DNA of 64,000 nucleotides from Pedobacter miscanthi (GTDB taxonomy: Bacteria > Bacteroidota > Bacteroidia > Sphingobacteriales > Sphingobacteriaceae), in the NCBI RefSeq assembly GCF_003315595.1, contig NZ_QNQU01000015.1, forward strand, positions 62,001 to 126,000. The letters run 5' to 3'. Under the pieces are notes generated by a model. The model was not told the origin of the DNA. It did not search any database and saw nothing but the letters and a program-made list of their open reading frames with translations. Of the stretch, positions 8,618 to 17,600 are shown in pieces. Both the position numbers and the translations under genes were made by a program. Numbering within the stretch: position 1 is the first letter of the stretch; each line of letters starts with the position of its first letter.

Positions 8618-8926
8618 ATGTTTTTAGAATTAACAGAAGATAATCTTCAACAATACCTGGCCGATAACTCAAAGGTGATGGTTCAGTACGCTGCATCGTG
8701 GTGCGGAAACTGCAGGATCATGAAACCTAAGTTTAAAAAACTGGCTTCGGAAAATGAAGATGTAGCTTTCCTGATTGTTGATGCCGAAAAACTTCCGAAC
8801 TCACGCAAATTTGCAAACGTTGATAATTTACCAACTTTCGCAGCTTTTGAAGGTGGCAATTTGGTAGATCAGGTGCAAACCAACAAAGCAGAAGGTTTAA
8901 TTGAACTATTTAACAAGATAAAGTAA
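8618..8926 (+). CDS. Thioredoxin family protein
   Basis: A 102-residue single-domain thioredoxin. The active site is SWCGNC with Cys29 and Cys32, instead of the canonical WCGPC, and the cis-proline is Pro72 in DNLPTF. There is no signal peptide, so it works in the cytoplasm. It lies 14 nt after the peroxiredoxin gene and its last base overlaps the next start codon, so it very likely serves as the dedicated electron donor of that peroxiredoxin (inference from operon context). Confidence 0.9.
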   Translation: MFLELTEDNLQQYLADNSKVMVQYAASWCGNCRIMKPKFKKLASENEDVAFLIVDAEKLPNSRKFANVDNLPTFAAFEGGNLVDQVQTNKAEGLIELFNKIK

Positions 8927-9174
8927 TGAAGATTCCGGTTATAAGACAATTGTTTCAAAACACTACTCCGGCACAACTGGAGACCACTTTAGAGGTTTTA
9001 GAAGCTTTCTGCGAATTTAGAGGCGTTAGTGAGCACGAGGTTGATGTGGCTGGCGAAATGATTACCAATATCTGTGGTGCCTTAGAAGTACACCAGATGG
9101 TTAGTGAAGGTGCTGCCGAAAAAGATGCATTAAATGCTTTCGGCCAAAAAGTGATGGGTTCGATTGATCGGTAA
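8926..9174 (+). CDS. DUF6952 family small protein
   Basis: An 82-residue helical protein with cysteines at positions 29 (EAFCEF) and 50 (NICGAL). It resembles DUF6952, a family of Bacteroidota proteins of about 80 residues that I recall next to peroxiredoxin and thioredoxin genes. Its ATG overlaps the thioredoxin stop codon (TAATG arrangement), which implies translational coupling. Function is unknown; the conserved neighbours and two cysteines suggest a part in the peroxide-reduction relay. A strong terminator follows. Confidence 0.75.
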   Translation: MKIPVIRQLFQNTTPAQLETTLEVLEAFCEFRGVSEHEVDVAGEMITNICGALEVHQMVSEGAAEKDALNAFGQKVMGSIDR

Positions 9175-9209
9175 TCGTCTTAAAGCTTAATCTCGCTTTT
9201 TCGAAATAT

Positions 9210-9248
9210 AAAATCCCTTGCTGATGAAAATCTGCAGGGGATTTTTTG
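9210..9248 (+). terminator. Rho-independent terminator of the peroxiredoxin operon
   Basis: AAAATCCC (9210-9217) pairs with GGGATTTT (9238-9245), followed by further T residues. It lies 36 nt after the DUF6952 stop codon. Confidence 0.7.
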
Positions 9249-9309
9249 TCTATACGCGATTTCATCATTGCCAAAACTTAAACTTCTATTGATTGCCCTA
9301 AACTAAAAC

Positions 9310-9419
9310 CGTCATCTCGACCGAAACGCAGTGGAGCGGAGAGATCTATCTCGAGGCAGATTTAGCTTCGCTGAGCACTGCGTGGTTCTCGACTTCGTTG
9401 TACTTCGCTCGAAATGACG
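9310..9419. repeat. Palindromic intergenic repeat, family B, copy 1
   Basis: It begins CGTCATCTCGACCGAAACGC and ends CTTCGCTCGAAATGACG. The ends form inverted repeats (CGTCATCTCGA against TCGAAATGACG), and an inner AGATCTATCTCGAGGCAGAT segment is shared with the other copies. Full relatives lie at 37220, 38402, 44399 and 50719. It sits in the 425-nt gap between the DUF6952 gene and ppc. Confidence 0.75.
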
Positions 9420-9494
9420 AAGCTTTGAGAATGACAGCCCAATAATAAAAAAAGGTCTGTGAGGACACAGACCTTGGATAAAGAATGAGGTGCT

Positions 9495-9584
9495 AACGCT
9501 CGTTTCTAACGAGCGTTGAATAGTTTATCGTTTACAAACGATAGAATCATTTTGCTATTTATGCGCTCGTTTGGAAACGAGCGC
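9495..9584. repeat. Triple-palindrome REP-like element downstream of ppc
   Basis: Three perfect hairpins lie in a row: AACGCTCGTT/AACGAGCGTT (9495-9517), TATCGTTT/AAACGATA (9526-9543) and GCGCTCGTTT/AAACGAGCGC (9563-9584). The first and third share the core CGCTCGTT and can also pair with each other, enclosing the second. The core CTCGTTnnnAACGAG is the same as in the elements of the 60-kb tandem array. It ends 15 nt from the ppc stop codon. Confidence 0.7.
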
Positions 9585-9599
9585 AAACATTTTTCGAGA

Positions 9600-12185
9600 T
9601 TATGCCAAATTTCTACCGGCATTTACGATACCGAATACCGTTCTTACCGCAAGTTTTTCTAAGGCGTGCTGATCTTTCTCGTTCTGATCGTGCTGCAGTT
9701 TCTCTAAAGCGAAATGCTGGATCAAAACCAATGGTAAAATAATCTTTTCGCGGGTAGCGATCGATTTTTTATCTACAGGATAATTGGCCATCAAAGTTGA
9801 TTGTCCTGATAGTTTTAAAAGCATCTCTTTGGTTAATTTAAACTCATTGTGTAGTTGAGTCCAAAAAGCCCCAAACCCTTTGTCGTTGGCTAAATGGGCT
9901 GTAATTACAAAGTCCGATTTGCTCATACTCATCATACAGTTATCAACGATGGTTTTCAGGTAATCAGAATCTTCGTAAACCTTAACCACTTTGGCCCAGT
10001 TACCAGCCTTTTCCTGACTGCTTAATGCGGTTCCCATGCCGTAAAAACCAGGTACATTCTGTTTTAGCATGCTCCAGGCAGTTACAAAACTGATAGCCCT
10101 TAAATCTTCGAGTTTCATTTCGCCACCACCGTTTCTTTTTACCGGGCGACTGCTGATATTCGCCTGTGATAATAGTTTTAAAGGAGATAATTTCTCTAAA
10201 TAACTTACAAACAAAGGATGTTCGCGCAGGTCAACAAAAGCTTTATAACTTTCTTCGGCCATTCCATCAAGCAAGGCTTTATTTTCAGGATCTAAAAGAA
10301 TGTTATGTTTTTCTTTCAAACCAGAGGTTAATCCTGCGTTGATCAACTGTTCGATATTAAATTCGGCACTTTCTACCGAACCGTACTGCGAACTGATGGT
10401 TTGCCCCTGAACGGTTAACTGCATGTTTTTATTAGCAATTTCTTTACCCATTGAGGCATAAAAACGGTGTGTTTTACCTCCGCCACGTGCAGGTGGACCG
10501 CCACGACCATCAAAAAATGCCAGTTGAATACTATGTTTGGCTGAAACTGCAGAAAGTGATGTTTTTCCGTTAAAAATAGACCAGTTGGCCATTAAATAAC
10601 CACCATCTTTTGTACTATCGGAATAACCAAGCATAATATCCTGCTTATTTCCGCGGCTGGCTAAATGCGCTTTATAAAATGGATTACTATATAAAGTATC
10701 CATAATTTCTGCAGCACCTTTTAAATCGTTAACAGTTTCGAAAAGGGGCACAAAATCGATTGTTAGTGATTCCTTGCTCCAACCGTTCCAAAGGAAAAGT
10801 TCGATCAATTGTAAAATATCACTTGCCTGCTGGCAGTTACTGATAATAAAACGGTGACAGGCTTTTTCGCCGTTTCGCTTTTGGATACCTTTAATTTCTT
10901 TGATAACCTGAATGGTATCCTCAATTAAAGCATCAGGTTCACTTGCATAAACAATAGTTGCTTCTTTAAACGAAATCAGTTTCAGTTTTTCTGCTTCCGA
11001 TAGTTTATCATAATCGGCAGGGTATAAAGAAGAAATCGGTTTATTTTCACGGCAATAGGCATGTACACTCCTCAACACACGGCTATCCTGGCGGATATCC
11101 AGCGAAGCAAAATAATTGCCATATAAATCTATTTTACGGATCAGGTCATTCACCAGATCCACAAATAAACCATCGTGTTCTGCCAGTAATGTTTCTTTAA
11201 TTTTATTGAGGTTATCGCGCAATTCATCAGAAATATCGTGCAGTTCGCAGGTCTGATCAAAGGCATTCTGATAAAGTACATCGTGCAACTTTGCAATATT
11301 TTCTTCAACCCCCCTGAAAGTGATACGACGTTTAATTACCCTAAAATCACGATAGTAACAACGGAAAAGGATCTGGCGCAACATTTTAGAAACTTCTAAA
11401 GTGGTATCGGCATGGATATTCGGATTTCCGTCTCTATCGCCACCCGGCCAGAAACCGAGTTCTAAAATTTTCTTGGTTTCGAGGTTATATTCGTCCAGAT
11501 TCTGGTCGATTTCTTCCTGAATGTTTGCCGCAGCAAAATAAAAGGTATTTTCGAGGAACCAGGCCAGGTTTAAGGCTTCATCAACCGGCGTTGGCGATTT
11601 TTTATTAAAAAACGGCGTTTTACCTAATTGCTGCAAAAGCGAGTTCATCGAAATAATATCGTTATCCCTGATGGCTTTGGTTAAATCGGTAATAATGGCC
11701 AATACGCTGCCCGGATAAAACTGGGTGGGGTGCGCAGTTAAAACTAAACGAAGTGAAAGTTCATCAATCAGCTTTTCAATTTTGGCCAGCACAGGTTTAT
11801 TATCCGCATTTTTCTTTAAAATAAAAGCTAATGTACTTTGTTCGTCGGTAGTATTCAATTTGGTAAAAGAAGCATCTTCTACAGCATCAAAAAGCACCAC
11901 CTGGCGCTCAATATACTGGATAAAACGGAAAAGCAAATCAATAATATCCTTACGATCGGTATAACTGGTATACTTGGCAAAAAATTGCTCGATAATCTGT
12001 GCAGGCTTTTCTCCATTTACAATACCTTCTTCACAGCTTTTAAAAAATAAGGGAAGCAATGTTCCGGTATCCTTAATTTTATAAAAAGGCAAAGTGAGAA
12101 ATAAGCTGTTAAATAGTTCGAATTTTGAGATTACCTCATTATTAAAAATAGATTCTCGTTGTGTAGTCAGACGAAGTTTGGGCAT
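9600..12185 (-). CDS. ppc: Phosphoenolpyruvate carboxylase
   Basis: An 861-residue cytoplasmic enzyme that carboxylates PEP with bicarbonate to oxaloacetate, refilling the TCA cycle. The three hallmark regions are present: catalytic His152 in LTAHPTQF, FWPGGDRDGNP at residues 245-255, and the glycine-rich FDGRGGPPARGGG loop near residues 558-570. The C-terminus ends NAGRNLA, close to the usual NTG-type end. It is slightly shorter than the E. coli enzyme (883 residues), as is common in Bacteroidota. It is monocistronic, with a REP-like element behind it. Confidence 0.96.
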   Translation of the reverse strand: MPKLRLTTQRESIFNNEVISKFELFNSLFLTLPFYKIKDTGTLLPLFFKSCEEGIVNGEKPAQIIEQFFAKYTSYTDRKDIIDLLFRFIQYIERQVVLFDAVEDASFTKLNTTDEQSTLAFILKKNADNKPVLAKIEKLIDELSLRLVLTAHPTQFYPGSVLAIITDLTKAIRDNDIISMNSLLQQLGKTPFFNKKSPTPVDEALNLAWFLENTFYFAAANIQEEIDQNLDEYNLETKKILELGFWPGGDRDGNPNIHADTTLEVSKMLRQILFRCYYRDFRVIKRRITFRGVEENIAKLHDVLYQNAFDQTCELHDISDELRDNLNKIKETLLAEHDGLFVDLVNDLIRKIDLYGNYFASLDIRQDSRVLRSVHAYCRENKPISSLYPADYDKLSEAEKLKLISFKEATIVYASEPDALIEDTIQVIKEIKGIQKRNGEKACHRFIISNCQQASDILQLIELFLWNGWSKESLTIDFVPLFETVNDLKGAAEIMDTLYSNPFYKAHLASRGNKQDIMLGYSDSTKDGGYLMANWSIFNGKTSLSAVSAKHSIQLAFFDGRGGPPARGGGKTHRFYASMGKEIANKNMQLTVQGQTISSQYGSVESAEFNIEQLINAGLTSGLKEKHNILLDPENKALLDGMAEESYKAFVDLREHPLFVSYLEKLSPLKLLSQANISSRPVKRNGGGEMKLEDLRAISFVTAWSMLKQNVPGFYGMGTALSSQEKAGNWAKVVKVYEDSDYLKTIVDNCMMSMSKSDFVITAHLANDKGFGAFWTQLHNEFKLTKEMLLKLSGQSTLMANYPVDKKSIATREKIILPLVLIQHFALEKLQHDQNEKDQHALEKLAVRTVFGIVNAGRNLA

Positions 12186-12373
12186 AGCTTATGCAATAGT
12201 TTTGTATACCGTAATACTACAAAAAATGCATAAGGTATTAAAATTCTAAGGCTTACAATTTGGAAAATTGTAGAATAAATTTTAATTTTAGAATCTTATT
12301 TGGCTACTATGTAGTTAAGTAAGAACATTTGCAATGTTTAAGGGCATTGCATTGATTGTTAATTTTTTGGGTT

Positions 12374-12409
12374 AAAACAGCCGATGTAATAAAATACACC
12401 GGCTGTTTT
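12374..12409 (-). terminator. Terminator of the efflux operon
   Basis: AAAACAGCCG (12374-12383) pairs exactly with CGGCTGTTTT (12400-12409), extended by TGTA/TACA inside. On the minus strand the stem ends in TTTT. It lies 39 nt beyond the stop codon of the DHA2 transporter gene and upstream of ppc. It is symmetrical enough to act in both directions. Confidence 0.6.
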
Positions 12410-12447
12410 TGTTTTTTGCCATTATTTAGGCTATTTCTTTACAAATT

Positions 12448-13995
12448 TTAATGCACATCAGTCGGAATGTTTGCATTTTTCTTAAACTTTTGAAGATAAA
12501 GTAACGGAATTGAGAACAACATAATCAATCCTGCAACCCAATAAGCATCATCATAAGTAAGCAACATGGTTTGTCGGGTTACAATTCCTTCCATTGCTTT
12601 TGCTGCCATAATTTTTGCATCGAACAAGGTTTGCCCCTTGGCCATAAATCCTTTGATCAGGATATTAAAGCGTTCTACAAAAGCCGGGTTATAATCATTA
12701 AAAGTAGTTAAGAGATTACTTCTGTGAAATCCTGAACGAAGGTGGATCAACGTGGTTAAGGCTGCGATACCGAACGATCCGCCTAACTGGCGCATCATGT
12801 TATTTAAACCCGATCCCTGACCAATTTCTGGTCCTTTAAGGTCCTGGATAGCCAGGGTGGTTAAAGGCACAAACAACAGGGCCATACCCACACCCCTGAT
12901 CATCAACGGTAAAAAGAAATCTTTAGTTCCTGACTGCAGGGTAGAGTTGCTCAACATCCAGCAGAAAACGAAGAACAGAAACATCCCTCCTGTTGCCATA
13001 AACTGTGCAGGGATACCTTTTTTAAGCATAATACCGATAAAAGGCATCATTACAATGGTACACAAACCGCCCGGGAATAACAGCTCTCCGGTTTGGAGTG
13101 CCGAAAAACCCAACAGGTTCTGACAGAATACGGGGAACACGAATACGGAACCATATAAACCAAACCCGAGTACAAAGGACGTAAACATACCCACAGCAAA
13201 ACTGCGGTGGCGCATAATTTTAAAGTTCACAATCGGGTGGTCGGTACTCATTTCCCTCCAGATGAAAAGCAATAATCCGAATACTGACGCTACCGCGAGA
13301 GCTGTAATATATGGAGTAGCAAACCAATCTTCGCTTTCTCCTTTTTCCAGCACGGTTTGTAAACTACCTACTGCAATAGCCAATAAGGCGATACCCCACC
13401 AATCGACAGGTTGACCCTGCCCTTCTTTCGGGGTGGCCCGCACAAAGGAATATGTACAGTAGGCCGCGAGTATTCCGACGGGAATGTTCACATAAAAAAT
13501 CCACGGCCATGAACTGATATCCAAAATATATCCACCAATGGTTGGTCCAACGGTTGGTCCAACTACTGCACCCAAACCAAAAAGGGCGGTTGCAATACCC
13601 ACATCTTCGCGTGGCCAGGTTTCAATTAAAATCGCCTGCGCGGTCGAAATTAATCCCCCTCCGGCCAAACCCTGGATAATCCTGAAAAGAACCAGTTCGC
13701 CCAGTGAGGTGGCGTTTCCGCATAAAAAGGAAACGAGTGTAAAAACGATGATGGAGGTAAGAAAGTAATTTTTCCTGCCAAACCGGTTACCCAACCAGCC
13801 CGACATTGGCAAAACGATAACGTTTGCTACCGCATAGCCTGTAGAAAGCCAGGCAACATCCTCGAGGGTGGCGCCCAGGTTTCCCTGTATCTGTGGTATT
13901 GCCACGTTTACGATAGTTGTATCAATCAGCTCCAACAAAGAAGCTGTGATTACCGTAAACGTAATAATCCACTTTTTTAAACCTACTTCGGCCAT
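12448..13995 (-). CDS. DHA2 family (EmrB/QacA-type) MFS drug efflux permease
   Basis: A 515-residue inner-membrane proton antiporter with about 14 membrane helices. The A motif GWLGNRFGRKNYF follows helix 2 and the C motif region (GLGAVVGPTVGPTIGGYI) lies in helix 5, both typical of the DHA2 subfamily. It starts 9 nt after the HlyD-type adaptor gene, and the operon also encodes a TolC-type outer-membrane channel and a TetR repressor, so it should form a tripartite pump moving drugs or lipophilic compounds to the outside. The substrate is not deducible. Confidence 0.93.
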   Translation of the reverse strand: MAEVGLKKWIITFTVITASLLELIDTTIVNVAIPQIQGNLGATLEDVAWLSTGYAVANVIVLPMSGWLGNRFGRKNYFLTSIIVFTLVSFLCGNATSLGELVLFRIIQGLAGGGLISTAQAILIETWPREDVGIATALFGLGAVVGPTVGPTIGGYILDISSWPWIFYVNIPVGILAAYCTYSFVRATPKEGQGQPVDWWGIALLAIAVGSLQTVLEKGESEDWFATPYITALAVASVFGLLLFIWREMSTDHPIVNFKIMRHRSFAVGMFTSFVLGFGLYGSVFVFPVFCQNLLGFSALQTGELLFPGGLCTIVMMPFIGIMLKKGIPAQFMATGGMFLFFVFCWMLSNSTLQSGTKDFFLPLMIRGVGMALLFVPLTTLAIQDLKGPEIGQGSGLNNMMRQLGGSFGIAALTTLIHLRSGFHRSNLLTTFNDYNPAFVERFNILIKGFMAKGQTLFDAKIMAAKAMEGIVTRQTMLLTYDDAYWVAGLIMLFSIPLLYLQKFKKNANIPTDVH

Positions 13996-14004
13996 TTTAA
14001 TTTA

Positions 14005-15042
14005 TTATTTAGTAGATACTGAAGCTTTAACGCTCATACCCGGGCGTAATTTAGCCAACAGTTCTTTTGATGGATGGATTTTGATTTTTACCGGAACACG
14101 TTGAACAACTTTAACGAAGTTACCTGTGGCATTATCAGGAGGCAATAAAGATCCTTTTGCACCAGTAATTGGTGAGAAGTTATATACTTCGCCCTGAATT
14201 TTTTGATCAGGATAAGCATCCACTTCGATCTCTACTTTAGAACCTTCTCTGATTTTTTCGAGCTGGGTTTCTTTAAAGTTTGCCGTTACATAAATACTTC
14301 CGTCGTTTACGATAGAGAATAAAGACTGACCGGCCTGAACCAATTGTCCTTTTTGAACATTCTTTTTAGAAACGATACCTGTTGCAGGTGCTTTGATATC
14401 AGTGTATGATAACTGAAGTTTTGCGAAATCGATATCACTCTGGCGCTGGCTGATTACATTGCTGCTTACTGCCAGTTGCGATTGTGTGGTACCCACTTGT
14501 TTAACCGCAGCATTATATTGATCGGTTGCTGCCTGATAAGCTGCCTGAGCAGATTCTTTTGAAGCTTTTGCCTGATCGAAAGCCTGTTGGGTAATCGATC
14601 CGTCTTTTACCAGGTTCGCATAACGGTCGTAATCTTTTTGTGCTAAGTTTAATTTAACCCTTGCAGCTGCTACGTTTGCTTTTGCGGTACTTGTATTTGC
14701 TTCAGTTGCAATAATTTGAGATTGCGCAACGCCAACACCGGCAGTAGCGCCTTTTTGGCCAGATTGTGCCTGCTCTAATTTCACTTTGTAATCATTATCA
14801 TCAAGTTTAACCAAAACCTGACCTTCGGTTACATGTGTATTTTCTTCGAAATTAATGTCTTTAACATAACCGCCAACACGAGCAACAACAGGACTGATAT
14901 CGCCATCAATCTGAGCATCATCCGTATCTACGTGTTTGCTATAATAATTCCATTCTGTAATCCCGAAGATTACACCTATTACTAGTAAAACACCTAAAAT
15001 GATGGGTACTACTATGTTCTTTTTTTTCTTTTCAGTTGTCAT
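14005..15042 (-). CDS. HlyD/EmrA-type membrane fusion protein
   Basis: A 345-residue periplasmic adaptor. A single N-terminal membrane anchor (about residues 9-29) is followed by the half-motif of a lipoyl domain (GYVKDINFEENTHVTEGQVL), an alpha-helical hairpin rich in Ala, Gln and Lys (about residues 75-210), the second lipoyl half (IKAPATGIVSKKNVQKGQLV) and a beta-barrel with the GMSVKASV motif at the end. It bridges the MFS pump and the outer-membrane channel. It is spaced 8 nt from tolC and 9 nt from the permease gene. Confidence 0.92.
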   Translation of the reverse strand: MTTEKKKKNIVVPIILGVLLVIGVIFGITEWNYYSKHVDTDDAQIDGDISPVVARVGGYVKDINFEENTHVTEGQVLVKLDDNDYKVKLEQAQSGQKGATAGVGVAQSQIIATEANTSTAKANVAAARVKLNLAQKDYDRYANLVKDGSITQQAFDQAKASKESAQAAYQAATDQYNAAVKQVGTTQSQLAVSSNVISQRQSDIDFAKLQLSYTDIKAPATGIVSKKNVQKGQLVQAGQSLFSIVNDGSIYVTANFKETQLEKIREGSKVEIEVDAYPDQKIQGEVYNFSPITGAKGSLLPPDNATGNFVKVVQRVPVKIKIHPSKELLAKLRPGMSVKASVSTK

Positions 15043-15050
15043 TGCTGTAT

Positions 15051-16370
15051 TTATTGCGTTATTTTTCCTGTTGATTTTAATAGTGTATAGTAAGCCAAAC
15101 CTGCATCTGCCTTCGCTATTTCTAAGTTTATTTTTGCCTGGTATAATAAAGTTTCTGCATCAATGCGGTCGGTAACCGAAGCCACATTATTTTTATATTT
15201 CGATGCCAGTAACTTATCGTTTTCAGTAGCCTGTGCAATTGAAGTTTCGAGAACCTGGATTTTGTTCATGGCTACCTGGTAATTCTGAAAATTTTTGTTG
15301 ATGTCTGTCTTTACCTGATCAGATAAAATATCTTTCTGAATGGTAATTTCACTCTGTTCGATTTTTGCCTGGCTTACCTTGTTTTTGTTTGTCCAAAGGT
15401 TTCCGAAATTCCACGAAACCGTAGCGCCTAATGTAACTGGCATTAAATATTGGTTTGCCGGTGGAATAAAATTGCCGCTTGGGTTAATATAATATAAGTT
15501 TGCACCAACGCCAACCGTAGGTAAAGTATTTGCTTTAATGGTTTTAACATTAAAATCAGCCACTTTATTCTGTATATCAAGTTGTTTTAACTCCTGGCGG
15601 TTAGCAAAAGCCTGGCCAATGTATTCGTTTAACGAACCGGGGGTTTTTAAACCAAGGGTTGGGTCAACAATTTTAACTTCGGTATCTTCAGGTAAACCTA
15701 AAAGGATATCCAGGTTGTAATTGATAACTTTGCGGTTGCTTTCGATATCCATTTGCGTTAGGGTAACATTGGCCTGTTGCAACTGGAAACGCAATACATC
15801 GTTTTTGGTTACAATGCCCTGTTCGAAGAAACGTTGTGCCTGTTTAATCTGGGCAGCGATTGATTCTAAATTCTGATCAACTACTTTTCTGCTCTGCAAA
15901 ACCTTATATAAAGAGTAATAGGTATTGATTACCGCATAAGTAATTTCTTCTTTACTTTTATCGGCATCCAAACGGGCAACCTCGGCCAATAACTTGGTCG
16001 ATTCTTTTGCATATTTTAATTTGCCGCCGCCGTATACCAGTTCCTGTACAGCTGCCGTTCCTACAAAAGCATCTGCTCTTTTAGGTAGGTGGAGTGATGA
16101 TTCGCTACCAGGTAAGGTAAAAGTGGTAGTGGGTATTTCAGCATGATTGTACATAAAACTTGCATTACCGGTTGGTAAGGCATTGTCTTTTACAACCTCC
16201 AGCTTCGCAACAGCCTGATCAATTTTGTTCTGCGAGAGTTTTAAATTTTTACTATTGGCTATGCCAAGTTCTATTGCCTGGTTAATGTTTAATTCCTTAC
16301 TGCTTTGTGCAAATAAAGCCGCCGGAACTAATGATGCCGCAAGCATTAATCGGATTGATTTGGGTATCAT
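15051..16370 (-). CDS. TolC family outer-membrane efflux protein
   Basis: A 439-residue outer-membrane channel protein. A signal peptide (about residues 1-21, ending LFAQ) is followed by two outer-membrane efflux repeats of long amphipathic helices (about 25-215 and 235-435), with the repeated ELxxxxxxxxVAxxNVKTIKA-type pattern in the second. It is the first structural gene after tetR: its ATG overlaps the tetR stop by 4 nt. It should form the trimeric exit duct of the pump. Confidence 0.9.
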   Translation of the reverse strand: MIPKSIRLMLAASLVPAALFAQSSKELNINQAIELGIANSKNLKLSQNKIDQAVAKLEVVKDNALPTGNASFMYNHAEIPTTTFTLPGSESSLHLPKRADAFVGTAAVQELVYGGGKLKYAKESTKLLAEVARLDADKSKEEITYAVINTYYSLYKVLQSRKVVDQNLESIAAQIKQAQRFFEQGIVTKNDVLRFQLQQANVTLTQMDIESNRKVINYNLDILLGLPEDTEVKIVDPTLGLKTPGSLNEYIGQAFANRQELKQLDIQNKVADFNVKTIKANTLPTVGVGANLYYINPSGNFIPPANQYLMPVTLGATVSWNFGNLWTNKNKVSQAKIEQSEITIQKDILSDQVKTDINKNFQNYQVAMNKIQVLETSIAQATENDKLLASKYKNNVASVTDRIDAETLLYQAKINLEIAKADAGLAYYTLLKSTGKITQ

Positions 16371-16993
16371 CTTTTTGTTGTTAAATAAACTGTTGTTAGA
16401 TCTTGTAAGTGAGCTATTGCCCGCTCTTTAATAATTTTTTTGTCTTTCGGATTGTTCAGGTCGAAAATAGAGCACGACATGACTTTGTGAGGGGCAATAA
16501 CAATATTGGTTACCGTACCCATAATGGTTGCAATTACCATCCGCACATCTACTTTGTTAAAAGTGCCATCTTCTATCCCATCGGTAATAATGCGATCAAT
16601 AAGCTGCATATTATGGCTCATGGCATCCTTAATCTTATCGTACATTTCGGGCCTTTGGGTTAAAGACAGTTCGCGGTGCATCATTTTATGGAATGCAATA
16701 TTACTCATGATCCTATTTACATAGCCCTCTATAACCCTGTGCAATTTCTCCAGAGCCGAAATCTTATCTTCATTGATGATTTTTAACTGAGATGCAAAAC
16801 CTGCAATACGCTCGTTCATGATCTCCATAAAAACGCCTTCTTTCGAACCGAAATAATAATTTATCATCGCCATGTTCGCACCAGATTCTTTGGCAATCTG
16901 GCGGGTAGAAGTTCCCTCATACCCTGTTTCGCAAAACAGCTTTTCAGCTGCATCGAGAATGGCCTGTTTTTTATCTACTTTTTCTGTTTTCAT
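16367..16993 (-). CDS. TetR/AcrR family repressor of the efflux operon
   Basis: A 208-residue regulator. The N-terminal DNA-binding domain is complete: AILDAAEKLFCETGYEGTS then RQIAKESGANMAMINYYFGSKEGVF, the TetR helix-turn-helix with the YYFGSKE hallmark. The C-terminal helical part, presumably the ligand pocket, resembles the TetR_C-type domains of efflux regulators. It is the promoter-proximal gene of the pump operon, and a perfect palindrome overlaps its promoter 18 nt upstream, so autorepression that is relieved by a pump substrate is the natural model. Confidence 0.92.
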   Translation of the reverse strand: MKTEKVDKKQAILDAAEKLFCETGYEGTSTRQIAKESGANMAMINYYFGSKEGVFMEIMNERIAGFASQLKIINEDKISALEKLHRVIEGYVNRIMSNIAFHKMMHRELSLTQRPEMYDKIKDAMSHNMQLIDRIITDGIEDGTFNKVDVRMVIATIMGTVTNIVIAPHKVMSCSIFDLNNPKDKKIIKERAIAHLQDLTTVYLTTKR

Positions 16994-17008
16994 TTCTTTT
17001 TAACGGCA

Positions 17009-17041
17009 CAAAATTAATCAATCGTTTGATTAATTTCCAAA
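17009..17041 (-). promoter_or_regulatory. tetR-efflux operon promoter with embedded palindromic operator
   Basis: A perfect inverted repeat, AAATTAATCAA (17011-17021) and TTGATTAATTT (17026-17036), is separated by 4 nt. On the minus strand TAATTTTG (17016-17009) matches the -7 consensus TAnnTTTG, and TTTG (17041-17038) lies 21 nt further upstream as the -33 element. The palindrome therefore covers the spacer and part of the -7 element, exactly where a TetR dimer would block polymerase. The ATG of the repressor gene is 15 nt downstream of the -7 element. Confidence 0.75.
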
Positions 17042-17277
17042 TGTAAGTACACTTCTTTTACATTATCTTGATAAAAGGTGCCTTTTATTTATTTTAATGC
17101 TCATTGCAGAATTGACTCAGGCATCCTTTCTGCAGGATAGAACCGGAAATAATTCCGGTAGCTAACGGATTCGGGTAATGACTATGTGCTTGCATTGTAT
17201 CCATTATTAATTAGCCTTGTTTGATAAATTAATTGGATTATTGGGTGATTTGGCAAATTAAAATTTAAAATAAATAT

Positions 17278-17285
17278 TAACTTTG
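17278..17285 (+). promoter_or_regulatory. Candidate -7 element TAACTTTG
   Basis: TAACTTTG fits TAnnTTTG and ends 19 nt before the ATG of the small membrane protein. The nearest TTTG (17249-17252) is 25 nt upstream, somewhat longer than usual. The 311-nt gap behind it otherwise holds the tetR operator and a decayed family D-like repeat (about 17115-17165). Confidence 0.5.
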
Positions 17286-17304
17286 CCTCCAAATAACAAA
17301 AAAC

Positions 17305-17490
17305 ATGAGTGTACAAGAAAACAGCAGCAATAATTTTAACTGGTTATATTATGCTTTAGGTTTATTCTTCGGAGTTTTAACCGGAGCCATCATTACGCAA
17401 AACTATATTTTCGCCTTATTAGGTGGTGTTTTTGGTTTGCTAAGTGCAGGCTTATTTTTAAACGCCATTGTTAAAGGAAGAAAATACTAG
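17305..17490 (+). CDS. Small two-helix membrane protein
   Basis: A 61-residue protein with a polar N-terminus (MSVQENSSNNFN), two hydrophobic segments (about 13-33 and 34-55) separated by an asparagine-containing turn, and a basic end (KGRKY). It has its own promoter-like element and good initiation context, so I regard it as a real gene. No family is recognised. The topology is probably both ends in the cytoplasm. Confidence 0.65.
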   Translation: MSVQENSSNNFNWLYYALGLFFGVLTGAIITQNYIFALLGGVFGLLSAGLFLNAIVKGRKY

Positions 17491-17600
17491 TTTCTTTTAA
17501 CTTTTACCTATTAATTCCATAGCAGATGAAATTAGGTAGTCCCTGCCATTAGGTTTAAGGGAGCCGTTAATCGTTTGCCACAGAAAACAAAAACCTACAA

